From positions 38,218 through 102,217 of the forward strand of contig JAFZHD010000012.1 in NCBI GenBank assembly GCA_017555085.1: DNA of 64,000 nt, read 5' to 3'. Both the position numbers and the translations under genes were made by a program. The stretch's first letter is position 1. Every line of letters begins with the position of its first letter. Of the stretch, positions 19,455 to 28,300 are shown piece by piece. This DNA comes from Muribaculaceae bacterium (GTDB lineage Bacteria; Bacteroidota; Bacteroidia; Bacteroidales; Muribaculaceae). The notes beneath the pieces were generated by a model. That model was not told the DNA's origin. It saw only the letters and a list, made by a program, of their open reading frames with translations, and searched no databases.

Positions 19455-20906
19455 CTACAAACTGTCGCCAAAATCTTCGCGGAATTTAGCAGCCAAACGG
19501 TCTTGCCAATCATCGATAGCCTCCAAGCGGCCAGAGAAGAAACGCAATACTTGTGGCTCATCTTTCCACTTCAAACCGCCAATCAAGTGACGGTTGTCAT
19601 ACAACCATTTCACGCGGTCGGCACAATACTTGATTTGAGAGAGTGTGAACACACGGCGAGGACATGCCAAGCGCAACAATTCCAATTCGGCATAGTTTTC
19701 TGTACCGTCTTCGTTGCGTTGTTCTGAAATTGAACCGCGTTCCATACCACGAATACCGCCGGCAATATACAACGCCGCTGCGAGAGCACCTGCGGGATAC
19801 ATTTCGTGGGGCATGTCGGGCAAGAATGCCGACGCATTGATGTGAGCGCCAAGACCACCGGCTGGCTTAACCATAGGCACACCATATTCATCAAGCTCTT
19901 TAACGAGATATTCAATGAATTGAGGACCTTGATTGATGATTTCTTCGTCCATAGTTTCAAGAAGACCAACTGCCATGGCTTCCATAGCGCGCACTTCCAT
20001 ACCACCATAAGTCAAGAAACCTTCAAACAAAGGAATCAACTCTTTCATCTTCATGATGAGGTCGTTATTGTTAGACACGATACCACCACCGCGAGAGAAA
20101 CCGAGTTTGCGGCTTGAAAAATAGATGAGGTCCATCGCATCGGCAATCTTGTGAGTGATTTCCTTGATAGACATGTTTTTAGCTGCTTCTTCGCGAGTCT
20201 TGATGAAATACAAGTTATCTTGCAACAACGATGCGTCAAGAACCGACATAATGCCGTTTTCGCGACACACTTTTGCCACTTCGAGCATATTTTCCATCGA
20301 AAGGGGCTGACCGCCAATGAGGTTAGTACCGGCTTCGATGCGCACAAAAGGAATATGCTCTGCACCCACTTCGGCAATAAGCGCTTTCAAACGGTCGATA
20401 TCGAAGTTTCCTTTGAAAGGATGAATATAATCGGGGTCGAGACCTGCTTTTGTCACAAGTTCTTCTACTCTACCGCCCATGCGAGTGATGTGAGCTTTTG
20501 TAGTAGTGAAGTGGAAGTTCATGGGCACAACATCGCCAGGTTTTACAAACGATTCGGCAAGGATGTTTTCACATGCACGACCTTGGTGAGCGGGCAAGAA
20601 ATACTCGGTTTTGAACACTGTTTTGAGAGCCGACACCAAGCGGTTGTATGTTTCAGAGCCTGCATAAGAGTCGTCGGCTTGCATTGATGCAGCCACCTGA
20701 TTATCACTCATCGCGTTAACGCCCGAGTCGGTAAGCATATCCATGAACACATCTTTGTTTTGCAACAAGAAAGTGTTGTTACCGGCTTCTTTGATTTTGG
20801 CTACGCGTTCTTCTACATTGGGGAGAAAAAGTTTTTGGACCACTCTCACCTTGTGCATTTCCAAGGGTACTTGTTGGTCTTGTTGGTAAAATTTTACTAC
20901 TGACAT
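19455..20906 (-). CDS. Tryptophanase / tyrosine phenol-lyase family beta-eliminating lyase (divergent)
   Basis: A 483-residue PLP enzyme of the beta-eliminating lyase family, expected to split tryptophan (to indole) or tyrosine (to phenol) to pyruvate and ammonia. SSRKLG places the PLP lysine at Lys267, Asp224 is in LDAS, and AHQGR (106-110) is the conserved phosphate-side loop. Two differences stand out: E. coli tryptophanase has DSAR and tyrosine phenol-lyase DATR, here it is DASL, so the arginine is leucine; and the motif around the lysine is SRK rather than KK. The start is set by an ATG with a promoter about 55 nt upstream. No leader peptide like TnaC and no permease gene is adjacent. 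Confidence 0.8.
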   Translation of the reverse strand: MSVVKFYQQDQQVPLEMHKVRVVQKLFLPNVEERVAKIKEAGNNTFLLQNKDVFMDMLTDSGVNAMSDNQVAASMQADDSYAGSETYNRLVSALKTVFKTEYFLPAHQGRACENILAESFVKPGDVVPMNFHFTTTKAHITRMGGRVEELVTKAGLDPDYIHPFKGNFDIDRLKALIAEVGAEHIPFVRIEAGTNLIGGQPLSMENMLEVAKVCRENGIMSVLDASLLQDNLYFIKTREEAAKNMSIKEITHKIADAMDLIYFSSRKLGFSRGGGIVSNNNDLIMKMKELIPLFEGFLTYGGMEVRAMEAMAVGLLETMDEEIINQGPQFIEYLVKELDEYGVPMVKPAGGLGAHINASAFLPDMPHEMYPAGALAAALYIAGGIRGMERGSISEQRNEDGTENYAELELLRLACPRRVFTLSQIKYCADRVKWLYDNRHLIGGLKWKDEPQVLRFFSGRLEAIDDWQDRLAAKFREDFGDSL

Positions 20907-20961
20907 AGGTTTGTTATTTAGATTTGTTTGTTTTATGCGATTGGTTTTTATCTTTTGCTTG

Positions 20962-20969
20962 CAAATATA
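20962..20969 (-). promoter_or_regulatory. Minus-7 element for tryptophanase
   Basis: TATATTTG on the minus strand, about 56 nt upstream of the tryptophanase ATG. The short leader has no visible TnaC-like peptide, so E. coli-style tryptophan attenuation is not supported. Confidence 0.6.
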
Positions 20970-21020
20970 ATTCTTTTATATCAATTTTATAGCATTTTTG
21001 CAAAAATAATTACAAAATTT

Positions 21021-21052
21021 CAGCCAAACCGTCATTTTTGACAATTTGGCTG
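21021..21052 (-). terminator. Terminator of the choloylglycine hydrolase family gene
   Basis: CAGCCAAA (21021-21028) pairs with TTTGGCTG (21045-21052). The stretch downstream on the minus strand is T-rich. It lies 22 nt after the stop. Confidence 0.75.
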
Positions 21053-21074
21053 ATATTTCACACTTGTTTATTCA

Positions 21075-22139
21075 CTACTTTATAACAATATACTGAATAG
21101 GCTGCTCTTTCACCTCATCCATGGGGCACGACTGATACTTAACCTTGTCAAAATCTATGGTTGACAAGTCTATGCACCTAATCGAGTTGTCATAGGCGGT
21201 TTTGTAATACACCATGCGATGAGTCAAGTCTATTGCCGATGTCCATTGAGTAGCACTCGGAATGTCGGGGACCTCGCCGGCGGGGTGTTCAATACCGATG
21301 GGAATGTCAAAATTGTTGAGAATGTGGAAACATTGCAACACTGTTTCGTGGCCTGTTGCGAGTTGCGGTGCCGTTGCGCGATAAAACGCTATCCTCACAA
21401 ATCGTGACGGAGGAGTTGCATCGCCCGGCAAGCCCAAGAAACCCGAATTACCGCCAATAGGCTTTAATGTCACATCGCCCAATTTACGGTCGGGAGCAGC
21501 ACCCGGAAACAGATTTACATAATTATTAAGGTTGGTCACATGCCACTGAAATCCGGGAGCGTTGGTCAGCACACCCACAGTATTTTCATAGAAGTGAGGC
21601 TCACCGTCAACAATTTCAAGCACAACTTGACGGCCCGACGGCTCACCGATGCGATAATGCACCACCGAATTCCGGTCAAGACCAACGATGCGAACATTGC
21701 CAATTGCCTCTTTAACCTCGTCAATCGATGCAAATTGCGTCAATATCCATGTGGGCACTTGCAAATCTCCGAGTGTTTCATCATTATGCGACGGTGAATA
21801 TTCTTGATACTGACCATATTCGGGAAAGAAAAACAACCCGGCCGACAGTCCAGCCTCGTTAACGCCTTCGCAAATAAACTCCTTCATCACCACCGACATG
21901 CCCACAACACCAAAATTGGCCGTAAACATCAGTCCGTTAATGCCCGTTGGAGTAAAAGATGTTATTTCCTGACCGCGGGGAATAATCACATACTCGCTTT
22001 TCAAAGCTCCTGCCGCAGCTTCAATAGTGCGCGCTTGCACATACGAGCCATCACGAGCTGTGAGCGACAATCCCGTGCACGCCATTGCCTGCACTGCGCC
22101 GCAACACAAAGCCGTCCCTAACATAACTTTACTATTCAT
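21075..22139 (-). CDS. Choloylglycine hydrolase / penicillin V acylase family amidase, exported
   Basis: A 354-residue Ntn hydrolase. After a signal peptide ending QAMA the mature chain would begin at Cys21 in CTGLSLTARDG, the N-terminal nucleophile. Other family positions are visible: Arg38 (ARTIE), VNEAGLSAGLF, VLTNAPGFQWHVTNLNNY and GLPGDATPPSRF, which holds the oxyanion/substrate arginine. The RN-M-D of classical bile salt hydrolases is R-T-I-E here. Possible substrates are conjugated bile salts, penicillin V or N-acyl homoserine lactones. I use the ATG at 22139; the frame is open to 22169 but those residues do not belong to the signal peptide. Confidence 0.87.
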   Translation of the reverse strand: MNSKVMLGTALCCGAVQAMACTGLSLTARDGSYVQARTIEAAAGALKSEYVIIPRGQEITSFTPTGINGLMFTANFGVVGMSVVMKEFICEGVNEAGLSAGLFFFPEYGQYQEYSPSHNDETLGDLQVPTWILTQFASIDEVKEAIGNVRIVGLDRNSVVHYRIGEPSGRQVVLEIVDGEPHFYENTVGVLTNAPGFQWHVTNLNNYVNLFPGAAPDRKLGDVTLKPIGGNSGFLGLPGDATPPSRFVRIAFYRATAPQLATGHETVLQCFHILNNFDIPIGIEHPAGEVPDIPSATQWTSAIDLTHRMVYYKTAYDNSIRCIDLSTIDFDKVKYQSCPMDEVKEQPIQYIVIK

Positions 22140-22206
22140 ATCTGGTACATATAAAATTAAACTACACACCTATAACACCCCACCACTCCGTTTTGTTTCG
22201 GACCAT

Positions 22207-22233
22207 AAAAAAATGCGGCCAATGATGACCGCA
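22207..22233 (-). terminator. Terminator at the end of the yicC-DUF695 operon
   Basis: On the minus strand TGCGG-TCATCATTGG-CCGCA is followed by seven T. It sits 18 nt beyond the DUF695 stop and ends the six-gene operon. Confidence 0.85.
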
Positions 22234-22250
22234 CAATGAAATAACTAACG

Positions 22251-22778
22251 CTATTTGTTATTATTTTTATATCCCTCCAGGAAGTAATCAATAGAATCCC
22301 AAGTCGGGTCTGTTTCTATTCGGTATTCAAACGCTCTTGTTTGATCACCTTTGGCAATAAGGTCATCAAGATAGTTTATTGCCAAATCCGGATTATTTAG
22401 CACCCATATCATTTGGCATGTTCCATCATTACTGGTCACTCGTGCCACAAACAAAGCATTGGGATGGACGGCATCATTTTTTAGTGCTTTATCAAATTCA
22501 TCTGTAAAATTTCGCATAACCGCAAACTCCTCAGATGAAGGCCATTGATTTTCATCAACATCTTCAAATTCAAATATGATTGAGCAATAATAGCCAAACA
22601 CTTGTTTTAATTGCACGTCTTCCTTATAGTCCCCCAAAGACTTATTTATTAGCATAAGGTGCAACTCGACACCATCTTTTGAACGCACTTCTGCTAGGAC
22701 AAAACTCTCATCAGGCAAACATATATTCACCTGGCGTGTTTCTTTCTTTTTCCCAAATAGCCTGCCCTTAACCCCCAT
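22251..22778 (-). CDS. DUF695-like hypothetical protein
   Basis: A 175-residue soluble acidic protein without signal peptide or membrane segment. The end, FEYRIETDPTWDSIDYFLEGY, and the general order of beta strands resemble DUF695 domains, which have no known function. It starts with a basic MGVKGRLFGKKKE. It is the last gene of the operon that begins with yicC and is followed by a strong terminator. I cannot assign a role. Confidence 0.65.
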   Translation of the reverse strand: MGVKGRLFGKKKETRQVNICLPDESFVLAEVRSKDGVELHLMLINKSLGDYKEDVQLKQVFGYYCSIIFEFEDVDENQWPSSEEFAVMRNFTDEFDKALKNDAVHPNALFVARVTSNDGTCQMIWVLNNPDLAINYLDDLIAKGDQTRAFEYRIETDPTWDSIDYFLEGYKNNNK

Positions 22779-22824
22779 ACTTATTTCTCTTTCAGAGCCT
22801 TATAACTATTTACCACAAAACTCA

Positions 22825-24120
22825 TCAACTATTATAGAACTCGGTGAATGCTTTGATTACATAAACATGGTCGTCGGTTGAGCATGTTTCTCTCACCGAG
22901 TGCATTGCCCACATTGCGCTACCCATATCCACGCCACGCAAGTCAAGTTGCGATGTGAGAATATTGCCCAGAGTTGAGCCACCGGCCGAGTCACTGTGGT
23001 TGACAAAGTATTGACAAGGCACTCCAGCTTTGTCACACACGGCCTTAAACACCGCTGCCGAGTCGGCATCGGTCATATATTTGCAATTGGCGTTTATCTT
23101 GATAACAGGACCGTCGCCAAGCACGGGGTGGTTGGTCGGGTCATGCTTTTCGGCATAGTTGGGGTGAACGCCATGTGCATTATCGGCGCTAACCATAAAC
23201 GAGCGGGCAACAGCACGCAAAAATTCTTCTTCACCGCCACCTTGGCATGCCACGATGCGGCGCAAGATATTGGCCAACACAGGCGATGCTGCACCTTGTT
23301 TTGTGCCACTGCCGGTTTCTTCGTTGTCAAATATCGCCATTACGCGAGTCATTGAGCCATTACCCGATTCAAGAAGGGCTGTCATAGCAGCGTGAGCCAT
23401 ACCCAAGTCATCAAGACGGCCCGATGTGATAAACTCATCGTTTACACCCACCAAGCAAGCGGGTGTGGTATCATAGAGCAACAAGTCGCAGTCGAGAATA
23501 TCTTGCTCGTCAACACCCAATTCATTTGCAACAAGTCGCAACACATAGCCGTCGCGCTCAATCATGCTGTCAATGCGGCCAATCACGGGCAACATATCTT
23601 TTTGTCTTGACAAATGATTGCCATCATTTACCGAGCGGTTAAAGTGGATTGCCAAATGTGGGATTGTGAGCAACGGACGGCCAATCTTTACAAGTTTTGT
23701 CACGGGATTCAACACATCATTGCTGCGCAACATCACTCGGCCGGCGATTGACAAAGGACGATCAAACCATGTATAGAGAATAGGGCCGCCATAAACCTCG
23801 GTGTTGAGTTTCAAAATGCCGCCGTCCGACACCATTTCGGGATTGGGTTTGATGCGGAAACCGGGCGAATCGCTATGTGCCGAGATAATCTTAAATCCGT
23901 CGGCAGCGCCACCCTCGCCCACCACAAAGGCAAATATGGCCGAGTGGTTTTTAACTACATATCGGCGGTCGCCGGCTTTGAGGTTCCAAGCATCGGCTGG
24001 ATTTAACTGACTGAATCCGTTGGCTTCAAGTGTTTCGCTAATGGTTTTTACCGCCCAAAAGTTACACACACTTTTGTTCATAAAGTCAACAAGGCCTGTT
24101 ATATATTTATGATTTCTCAT
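22825..24120 (-). CDS. M18 family aminopeptidase
   Basis: A 431-residue cytosolic metalloaminopeptidase that removes acidic residues (Asp/Glu) from peptide N-termini. ISAHSDSPGFRIKPN near residue 90 carries the first metal histidine and aspartate. IFDNEETGSGTKQGA near 265 carries the catalytic Glu-Glu pair, and HSVRETCSTDDH near the end is the last conserved block. The length is normal for bacterial ApeB-type enzymes. It is 12 nt downstream of the DUF5063 gene in the same operon. Confidence 0.93.
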   Translation of the reverse strand: MRNHKYITGLVDFMNKSVCNFWAVKTISETLEANGFSQLNPADAWNLKAGDRRYVVKNHSAIFAFVVGEGGAADGFKIISAHSDSPGFRIKPNPEMVSDGGILKLNTEVYGGPILYTWFDRPLSIAGRVMLRSNDVLNPVTKLVKIGRPLLTIPHLAIHFNRSVNDGNHLSRQKDMLPVIGRIDSMIERDGYVLRLVANELGVDEQDILDCDLLLYDTTPACLVGVNDEFITSGRLDDLGMAHAAMTALLESGNGSMTRVMAIFDNEETGSGTKQGAASPVLANILRRIVACQGGGEEEFLRAVARSFMVSADNAHGVHPNYAEKHDPTNHPVLGDGPVIKINANCKYMTDADSAAVFKAVCDKAGVPCQYFVNHSDSAGGSTLGNILTSQLDLRGVDMGSAMWAMHSVRETCSTDDHVYVIKAFTEFYNS

Positions 24121-24132
24121 ACACTCAGATTT

Positions 24133-24654
24133 TTATTGATTATCACTAATGTTATAATTGATTCCGTGCAACGCTCTCATCACATTGCACAAACGTTGTC
24201 CCCAATAACTTTCAAACTCGTCTCTCACGGCCACAACAGCCATTTCGACCAATTCTTCGGGGCTTTCTTTCACCATAACCACAAAGTTATACAGCACCTG
24301 GAAAATATCGGCCAATCCTTCCGACACACTCGCCGCAATGGGAGTGTCAGAATACTTCATATCTTCCTCAAACACTTCGAGATACACATCATCAGGACCG
24401 AGCAGATTTTCAACCGAACATCTTACCGATTCATAATAATCTTCCTCGAGCGCGCTTTCCAAATAAGCCTCATCGCTCGGGTCAAAATCGGTTTTCAAGT
24501 CGGTGGCTGAGATGTAAATTCGCGGCAACAATCGCAACATCGATTGCACAAAAGCCTCGCGTTCGCTTTCGCGGGCCTGCCCCATTGCCACACAGTATTC
24601 ATTGCACAATGCAATAAATGCCAAAGTGTTTGTGTTTAACGCTGTATTATCCAT
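24133..24654 (-). CDS. DUF5063 family protein
   Basis: A 173-residue predicted all-helical, strongly acidic protein. The pattern FIALCNEYCVAMGQ ... SMLRLLPRIYI ... EDYYESVRCSVENLLGPDD ... IFQVLYNFVVMVKE matches DUF5063, common in Bacteroidetes next to nadD/gmk. Function unknown. Gaps of 12 nt and 10 nt to its neighbours make it part of the operon. Confidence 0.8.
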   Translation of the reverse strand: MDNTALNTNTLAFIALCNEYCVAMGQARESEREAFVQSMLRLLPRIYISATDLKTDFDPSDEAYLESALEEDYYESVRCSVENLLGPDDVYLEVFEEDMKYSDTPIAASVSEGLADIFQVLYNFVVMVKESPEELVEMAVVAVRDEFESYWGQRLCNVMRALHGINYNISDNQ

Positions 24655-24664
24655 TATATATATG

Positions 24665-25240
24665 TTATTTTTTATACAAATTGTGTTTTATGATATAGTC
24701 GTTCACGCCTTTGGGCAAAAACGCGTCCATATCATTGCCGAGGGCTATCCCCTCTCTGATAAATGTGCTTGACAAATTCACCACCGGTGCATCAACAAAT
24801 CTCACGCCATCAACATCGCCGATAACGACATCATAACCGGGGCGAGGATACACTATCACGCCATAATCGGCAATAATGCGGTCGCTATCGCGCCAACGGT
24901 CAAATATCTGCCAATTATCCGAACCGATAATAAGACTGAATTGTTTGTCGGGATAATCTTTTTTAAGACGGTCGAGAGTGTTGATGGTATATGACGGTCG
25001 CGGCATCGACAGCTCGATGTCACACACCTTTATATGCTCGCAATCGCCGGCCGCCACTTGCAACATTGCCAATCGATGATTGTCGTCGGCAAGGCCATCG
25101 GCCTCTTTGAGCGGATTGCGTGGCGACAGCATGAGCCACACTTGGTCAAGGCCGGCATATTGGGCCAAATAGCTCGCAAGCATCACATGTCCGACATGAA
25201 CCGGATTAAACGAGCCGCCTAATACACCTATCCGTGTCAC
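24665..25240 (-). CDS. nadD: Nicotinate-nucleotide adenylyltransferase
   Basis: A 191-residue nucleotidyltransferase of the normal length. GGSFNPVHVGHVML (9-22) contains the HxGH ATP site, and LSSTFIREGI near the end is the ISSTxxR motif. It joins nicotinate mononucleotide and ATP to make deamido-NAD. It starts 4 nt after the gmk stop. Confidence 0.96.
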   Translation of the reverse strand: MTRIGVLGGSFNPVHVGHVMLASYLAQYAGLDQVWLMLSPRNPLKEADGLADDNHRLAMLQVAAGDCEHIKVCDIELSMPRPSYTINTLDRLKKDYPDKQFSLIIGSDNWQIFDRWRDSDRIIADYGVIVYPRPGYDVVIGDVDGVRFVDAPVVNLSSTFIREGIALGNDMDAFLPKGVNDYIIKHNLYKK

Positions 25241-25244
25241 TCCG

Positions 25245-25814
25245 TTATGAATTAATGTGATTTAATATTGCGGCGCGTGTTTCGGCTACGGCCTTTTGAA
25301 GGTCGTCATTAACTACACAGCAGTCATATTGCGGAGCAAAACCGATTTCAAATTCGGCCTTGCCTACACGCTCGTCAATCACCTCGGGAGCATCGGTGGC
25401 ACGGCCTTCAAGACGGCGGCGCAACTCTTCTACCGACGGGGGCATCACAAAGATACTGATGGCACGCTCGCCATACATGCGCTTGACATTAACGCCACCT
25501 TTGACATCAATATCGAGAATTACATTGTGGCCTGATTGGCAGATGCGTTCCACCTCACTTTTAAGCGTTCCGTAAAAACGACCGGGATACACTTCCTCAA
25601 ACTCCACAAATGCGTCCTCGGCGATTTTTTGGCGAAACTCATCATCGGTCAAGAAGAAATAGTTTACGCCATGCTCCTCGCCCACGCGAGGCTGACGGTT
25701 GGTTGCCGACACCGAAAATTGCATATCAACACCGCCTTGCTTAAAAATCTCGTTGATAATAGTTGATTTGCCACAACCCGAAGGGGCTGAAATTATGATG
25801 ATTTTTCCTGCCAT
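25245..25814 (-). CDS. gmk: Guanylate kinase
   Basis: A 189-residue kinase converting GMP to GDP. SAPSGCGKST (9-18) is the P-loop, and SVSATNRQPRVGEEHGVNYFF holds the GMP-binding region. The length is typical. It starts 5 nt after the yicC stop, a gene order (yicC-gmk) kept in many bacteria. Confidence 0.97.
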   Translation of the reverse strand: MAGKIIIISAPSGCGKSTIINEIFKQGGVDMQFSVSATNRQPRVGEEHGVNYFFLTDDEFRQKIAEDAFVEFEEVYPGRFYGTLKSEVERICQSGHNVILDIDVKGGVNVKRMYGERAISIFVMPPSVEELRRRLEGRATDAPEVIDERVGKAEFEIGFAPQYDCCVVNDDLQKAVAETRAAILNHINS

Positions 25815-25819
25815 ATCCG

Positions 25820-26695
25820 TTACATTACATTCAACACTTGCTCTTTGATTTGCTCCAACTCATCTTTCATTTTCACAACGAGTTTTTGCATCTCGGCATG
25901 GTTGCTTTTTGAGCCGAGGGTGTTGATTTCGCGGCCCATTTCCTGACTAATGAAACCGAGTTTTTTACCTTGGCCTTGACCAGTTGCCATTGTTTCCATA
26001 AAATAGTTGAGGTGCTGTGCAAGGCGCTGTTTTTCTTCGTTGACATCAAGTTTCTCGATATAGAAAATCATTTCTTGTTCAAGGCGCGATTTGTCATAGT
26101 CGATAGAGCCAAGTTTAGCCAAACCGTCTTCGATGCGGGCGCGGATTTTTGCCACACGCTCGCCCTCATACTGCGGCACTTCGGCCAACAAATTACGAAT
26201 GTTATCAATGCGGGCAGTGAAGAAGTCTTCAAGTTTGCGACCTTCAACAGCACGGAACTGCATCAACTCTTCAACGGCTTTGCTGACTGCTTCCACCAAT
26301 GCCTCCGACTCGTCTTCGGCCAACGCTTCGTGAGCATCAGACTTGATAGCATCGGGCAATCGCAACAACACGCTATACCAATCTTCGGGCAAGGGAATTG
26401 ACAATGCCGCAGCCATTTCTTCATATTGTTTTTTGTATGCAGCCATCAAAGGCACATTAAGCGTGATTGCAGCCTCTTCGGTTATTGTTTCGATGTGCAC
26501 AATCAAGTCAACCTTGCCTCGTTCCAAACGGCGCGACACAAGATTGCGCAATTCAAGTTCTTTTTCACGATATGCAGCAGGCACGCGTGCCGACATGTCA
26601 AGTTGCTTACTGTTAAGCGACTTGATTTCTACTGTAATTTTTTTATTGGGAAGTTCGACAACCGACTTGCCAAACCCTGTCATTGATAAAATCAT
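25820..26695 (-). CDS. yicC: YicC family endoribonuclease
   Basis: A 291-residue protein with the invariant opening MILSMTGFGK, the YicC N-terminal domain and a C-terminal DUF1732 block (GREINTLGSKSNHAEMQ). E. coli YicC is an endoribonuclease affecting small RNA stability. It is the first gene of a six-gene operon and lies behind the promoter at 26718-26725. Confidence 0.94.
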   Translation of the reverse strand: MILSMTGFGKSVVELPNKKITVEIKSLNSKQLDMSARVPAAYREKELELRNLVSRRLERGKVDLIVHIETITEEAAITLNVPLMAAYKKQYEEMAAALSIPLPEDWYSVLLRLPDAIKSDAHEALAEDESEALVEAVSKAVEELMQFRAVEGRKLEDFFTARIDNIRNLLAEVPQYEGERVAKIRARIEDGLAKLGSIDYDKSRLEQEMIFYIEKLDVNEEKQRLAQHLNYFMETMATGQGQGKKLGFISQEMGREINTLGSKSNHAEMQKLVVKMKDELEQIKEQVLNVM

Positions 26696-26717
26696 AACTA
26701 TTTTTGCTTATTTTCTG

Positions 26718-26725
26718 CAAATATA
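26718..26725 (-). promoter_or_regulatory. Minus-7 element of the yicC operon
   Basis: TATATTTG on the minus strand, 23 nt upstream of the yicC start. It faces away from the tsaB element 22 nt to the right, making a compact divergent promoter region. Confidence 0.6.
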
Positions 26726-26747
26726 CGATTTAAGCGGGAAAAAGCAC

Positions 26748-26755
26748 TAAATTTG
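26748..26755 (+). promoter_or_regulatory. Minus-7 element of tsaB
   Basis: TAAATTTG on the plus strand, 25 nt before the tsaB ATG. No clear TTTG box lies at the normal distance. Confidence 0.55.
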
Positions 26756-26780
26756 CACAAAAATTCAACGATAACTACCA

Positions 26781-27470
26781 ATGGCAGTCATTTTACACAT
26801 CGAAACATCGACCAATGTGTGCTCGGCAGCAGTTTCCGACAACGGCATGGTGCTCGAACACTTTGAAGATTATAAAGGACAAAACCACGCCGCTTTGCTC
26901 AGCGGTTATCTCAAAAAATGCCTTGACTATATCAAGGAACACAACCAAAAACTCGATGCCATTGCCGTGAGCATCGGCCCCGGCAGTTACACAGGCTTGC
27001 GCATCGGCTTGTCCGAAGCCAAAGGCCTCGCCTATGCATTAGACATTCCCCTCATCGGCATCGACACGCTCAAAATCATGGCCACATCGGTAATGTTTAA
27101 CCATGACATTGACCCCGATTCCATGTTTGCGCCCATGATTGATGCCCGTCGCATGGAGGTATACACTTCGGTGCTTGACCTTGGCCTCAACGAAGAGATG
27201 AAACCTTCGCCCCTCATCCTTGACGAAAGATCTTATGCACAGTGGCTTGAAAATGGTCCTGTGGTGTTCTTTGGCAACGGCAGCGATAAGGCTCGCGAGG
27301 TTATCAAGCACCCCAACGCCCACTTTATTGCCAACATTCACCCCTTGGCATCTGATATGCTTGCATTGGCCGAAATGGCATTCCGTCGCGGTGAATTTCT
27401 TGACTTGGCCTATTCAGTTCCGGCCTACCTCAAAGATTTCCAAGCAACAACCCCCAAGAACAAAATCTAA
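26781..27470 (+). CDS. tsaB: tRNA threonylcarbamoyladenosine biosynthesis protein TsaB
   Basis: A 229-residue ASKHA-fold protein. ILHIETSTNVCSAAV at the start and VSIGPGSYTGLRIG at 64-77 are the family signatures. TsaB forms a complex with TsaD and TsaE to add the t6A modification at tRNA position 37. It stands alone on the plus strand, divergent from yicC, and is followed by a bidirectional terminator. Confidence 0.96.
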   Translation: MAVILHIETSTNVCSAAVSDNGMVLEHFEDYKGQNHAALLSGYLKKCLDYIKEHNQKLDAIAVSIGPGSYTGLRIGLSEAKGLAYALDIPLIGIDTLKIMATSVMFNHDIDPDSMFAPMIDARRMEVYTSVLDLGLNEEMKPSPLILDERSYAQWLENGPVVFFGNGSDKAREVIKHPNAHFIANIHPLASDMLALAEMAFRRGEFLDLAYSVPAYLKDFQATTPKNKI

Positions 27471-27486
27471 ATCGCCAAATAACAAC

Positions 27487-27519
27487 AAAAAAAATGGGAC
27501 CCGCAAGGTCCCATTTTTC
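27487..27519. terminator. Bidirectional terminator between tsaB and the DUF5020 gene
   Basis: TGGGACC (27495-27501), a 5-nt loop and GGTCCCA (27507-27513) are flanked by A runs on the left and T runs on the right, so both converging genes can stop here. Confidence 0.9.
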
Positions 27520-27541
27520 ATATAGATATGTGTTCTTTTTT

Positions 27542-28288
27542 TTAGAATGTCCACTTCAATGCGAGAGTGGGAATAGCATAGAAACGGTTGTTTTTGCCGT
27601 CTGCGGGCCAAACAAGGTTGTTGCACAACTCCACCTCTGCGCCAACGCTCAAATTCATGTTATCATCAACACCATTTAGGCGATTGAGGTTAAACCAGAA
27701 TTGGGGTTCGCTACTCAAAATCAATGAACCATTCACAGTGGGGTCATACCACAAATCGGCATAACCGCTAAATGTGAACATACGGTCGGCAAAGTGCATA
27801 CCCCAAACCGTTGTCAACTGCCAACTGTGTTTTGTGCTACCCGCATAGTGTGCAAGATATTTATACAACGCTTGCACTGAGAATGTGCGTGAGAAATTAC
27901 TGTTTGCCCAATTATATGCAGCACCGGCCAAATATGCATCGTTATAACTGCCTATCGGTTCGCCTTCATCGTTAGGCATTCCCGACAAACCACCATTATA
28001 TTCAATGTGAATTGCTACGGGAGCATTCCAGAATTTCAATTCGCGAGACAATTCGGTGTAAACGCTTTTGAGTTGATTGCCACCCAAATCGGCATCTACA
28101 AAGAAATAAGTGCTACCCCACTTGTCGGGAGTAAAGTTTTCAATAGTCGCTGTCAAGTATTGACGGTTTGACAATTCCTTGCCATAGATATTGTGACCAA
28201 AGTCATAGTGCAACTGCAAATTGAGTTGAGCTGCCATAGGCAACACTGCCATTACGGCCAATGTCATAGTCAAAAATAACTTCTTCAT
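27542..28288 (-). CDS. DUF5020 family predicted outer membrane beta-barrel
   Basis: A 248-residue protein with a signal peptide (MKKLFLTMTLAVMAVLPMAA) and alternating hydrophobic strands ending in LALKWTF, as expected for an outer membrane barrel. The pattern NLQLHYDFGHNIYG ... YFFVDADLGG matches DUF5020, which is related in shape to the Tsx nucleoside channel. It lies 12 nt after an NCS2 nucleobase permease gene in the same direction, so a role in bringing purines or nucleosides across the outer membrane is a reasonable inference, not shown by sequence. Confidence 0.8.
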   Translation of the reverse strand: MKKLFLTMTLAVMAVLPMAAQLNLQLHYDFGHNIYGKELSNRQYLTATIENFTPDKWGSTYFFVDADLGGNQLKSVYTELSRELKFWNAPVAIHIEYNGGLSGMPNDEGEPIGSYNDAYLAGAAYNWANSNFSRTFSVQALYKYLAHYAGSTKHSWQLTTVWGMHFADRMFTFSGYADLWYDPTVNGSLILSSEPQFWFNLNRLNGVDDNMNLSVGAEVELCNNLVWPADGKNNRFYAIPTLALKWTF

Positions 28289-28300
28289 AACTTTCTTTTT

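Noticed and set aside
20907..20961. TnaC-like leader peptide ahead of the tryptophanase
   Set aside because: The leader of about 55 nt contains no short frame with a tryptophan codon.
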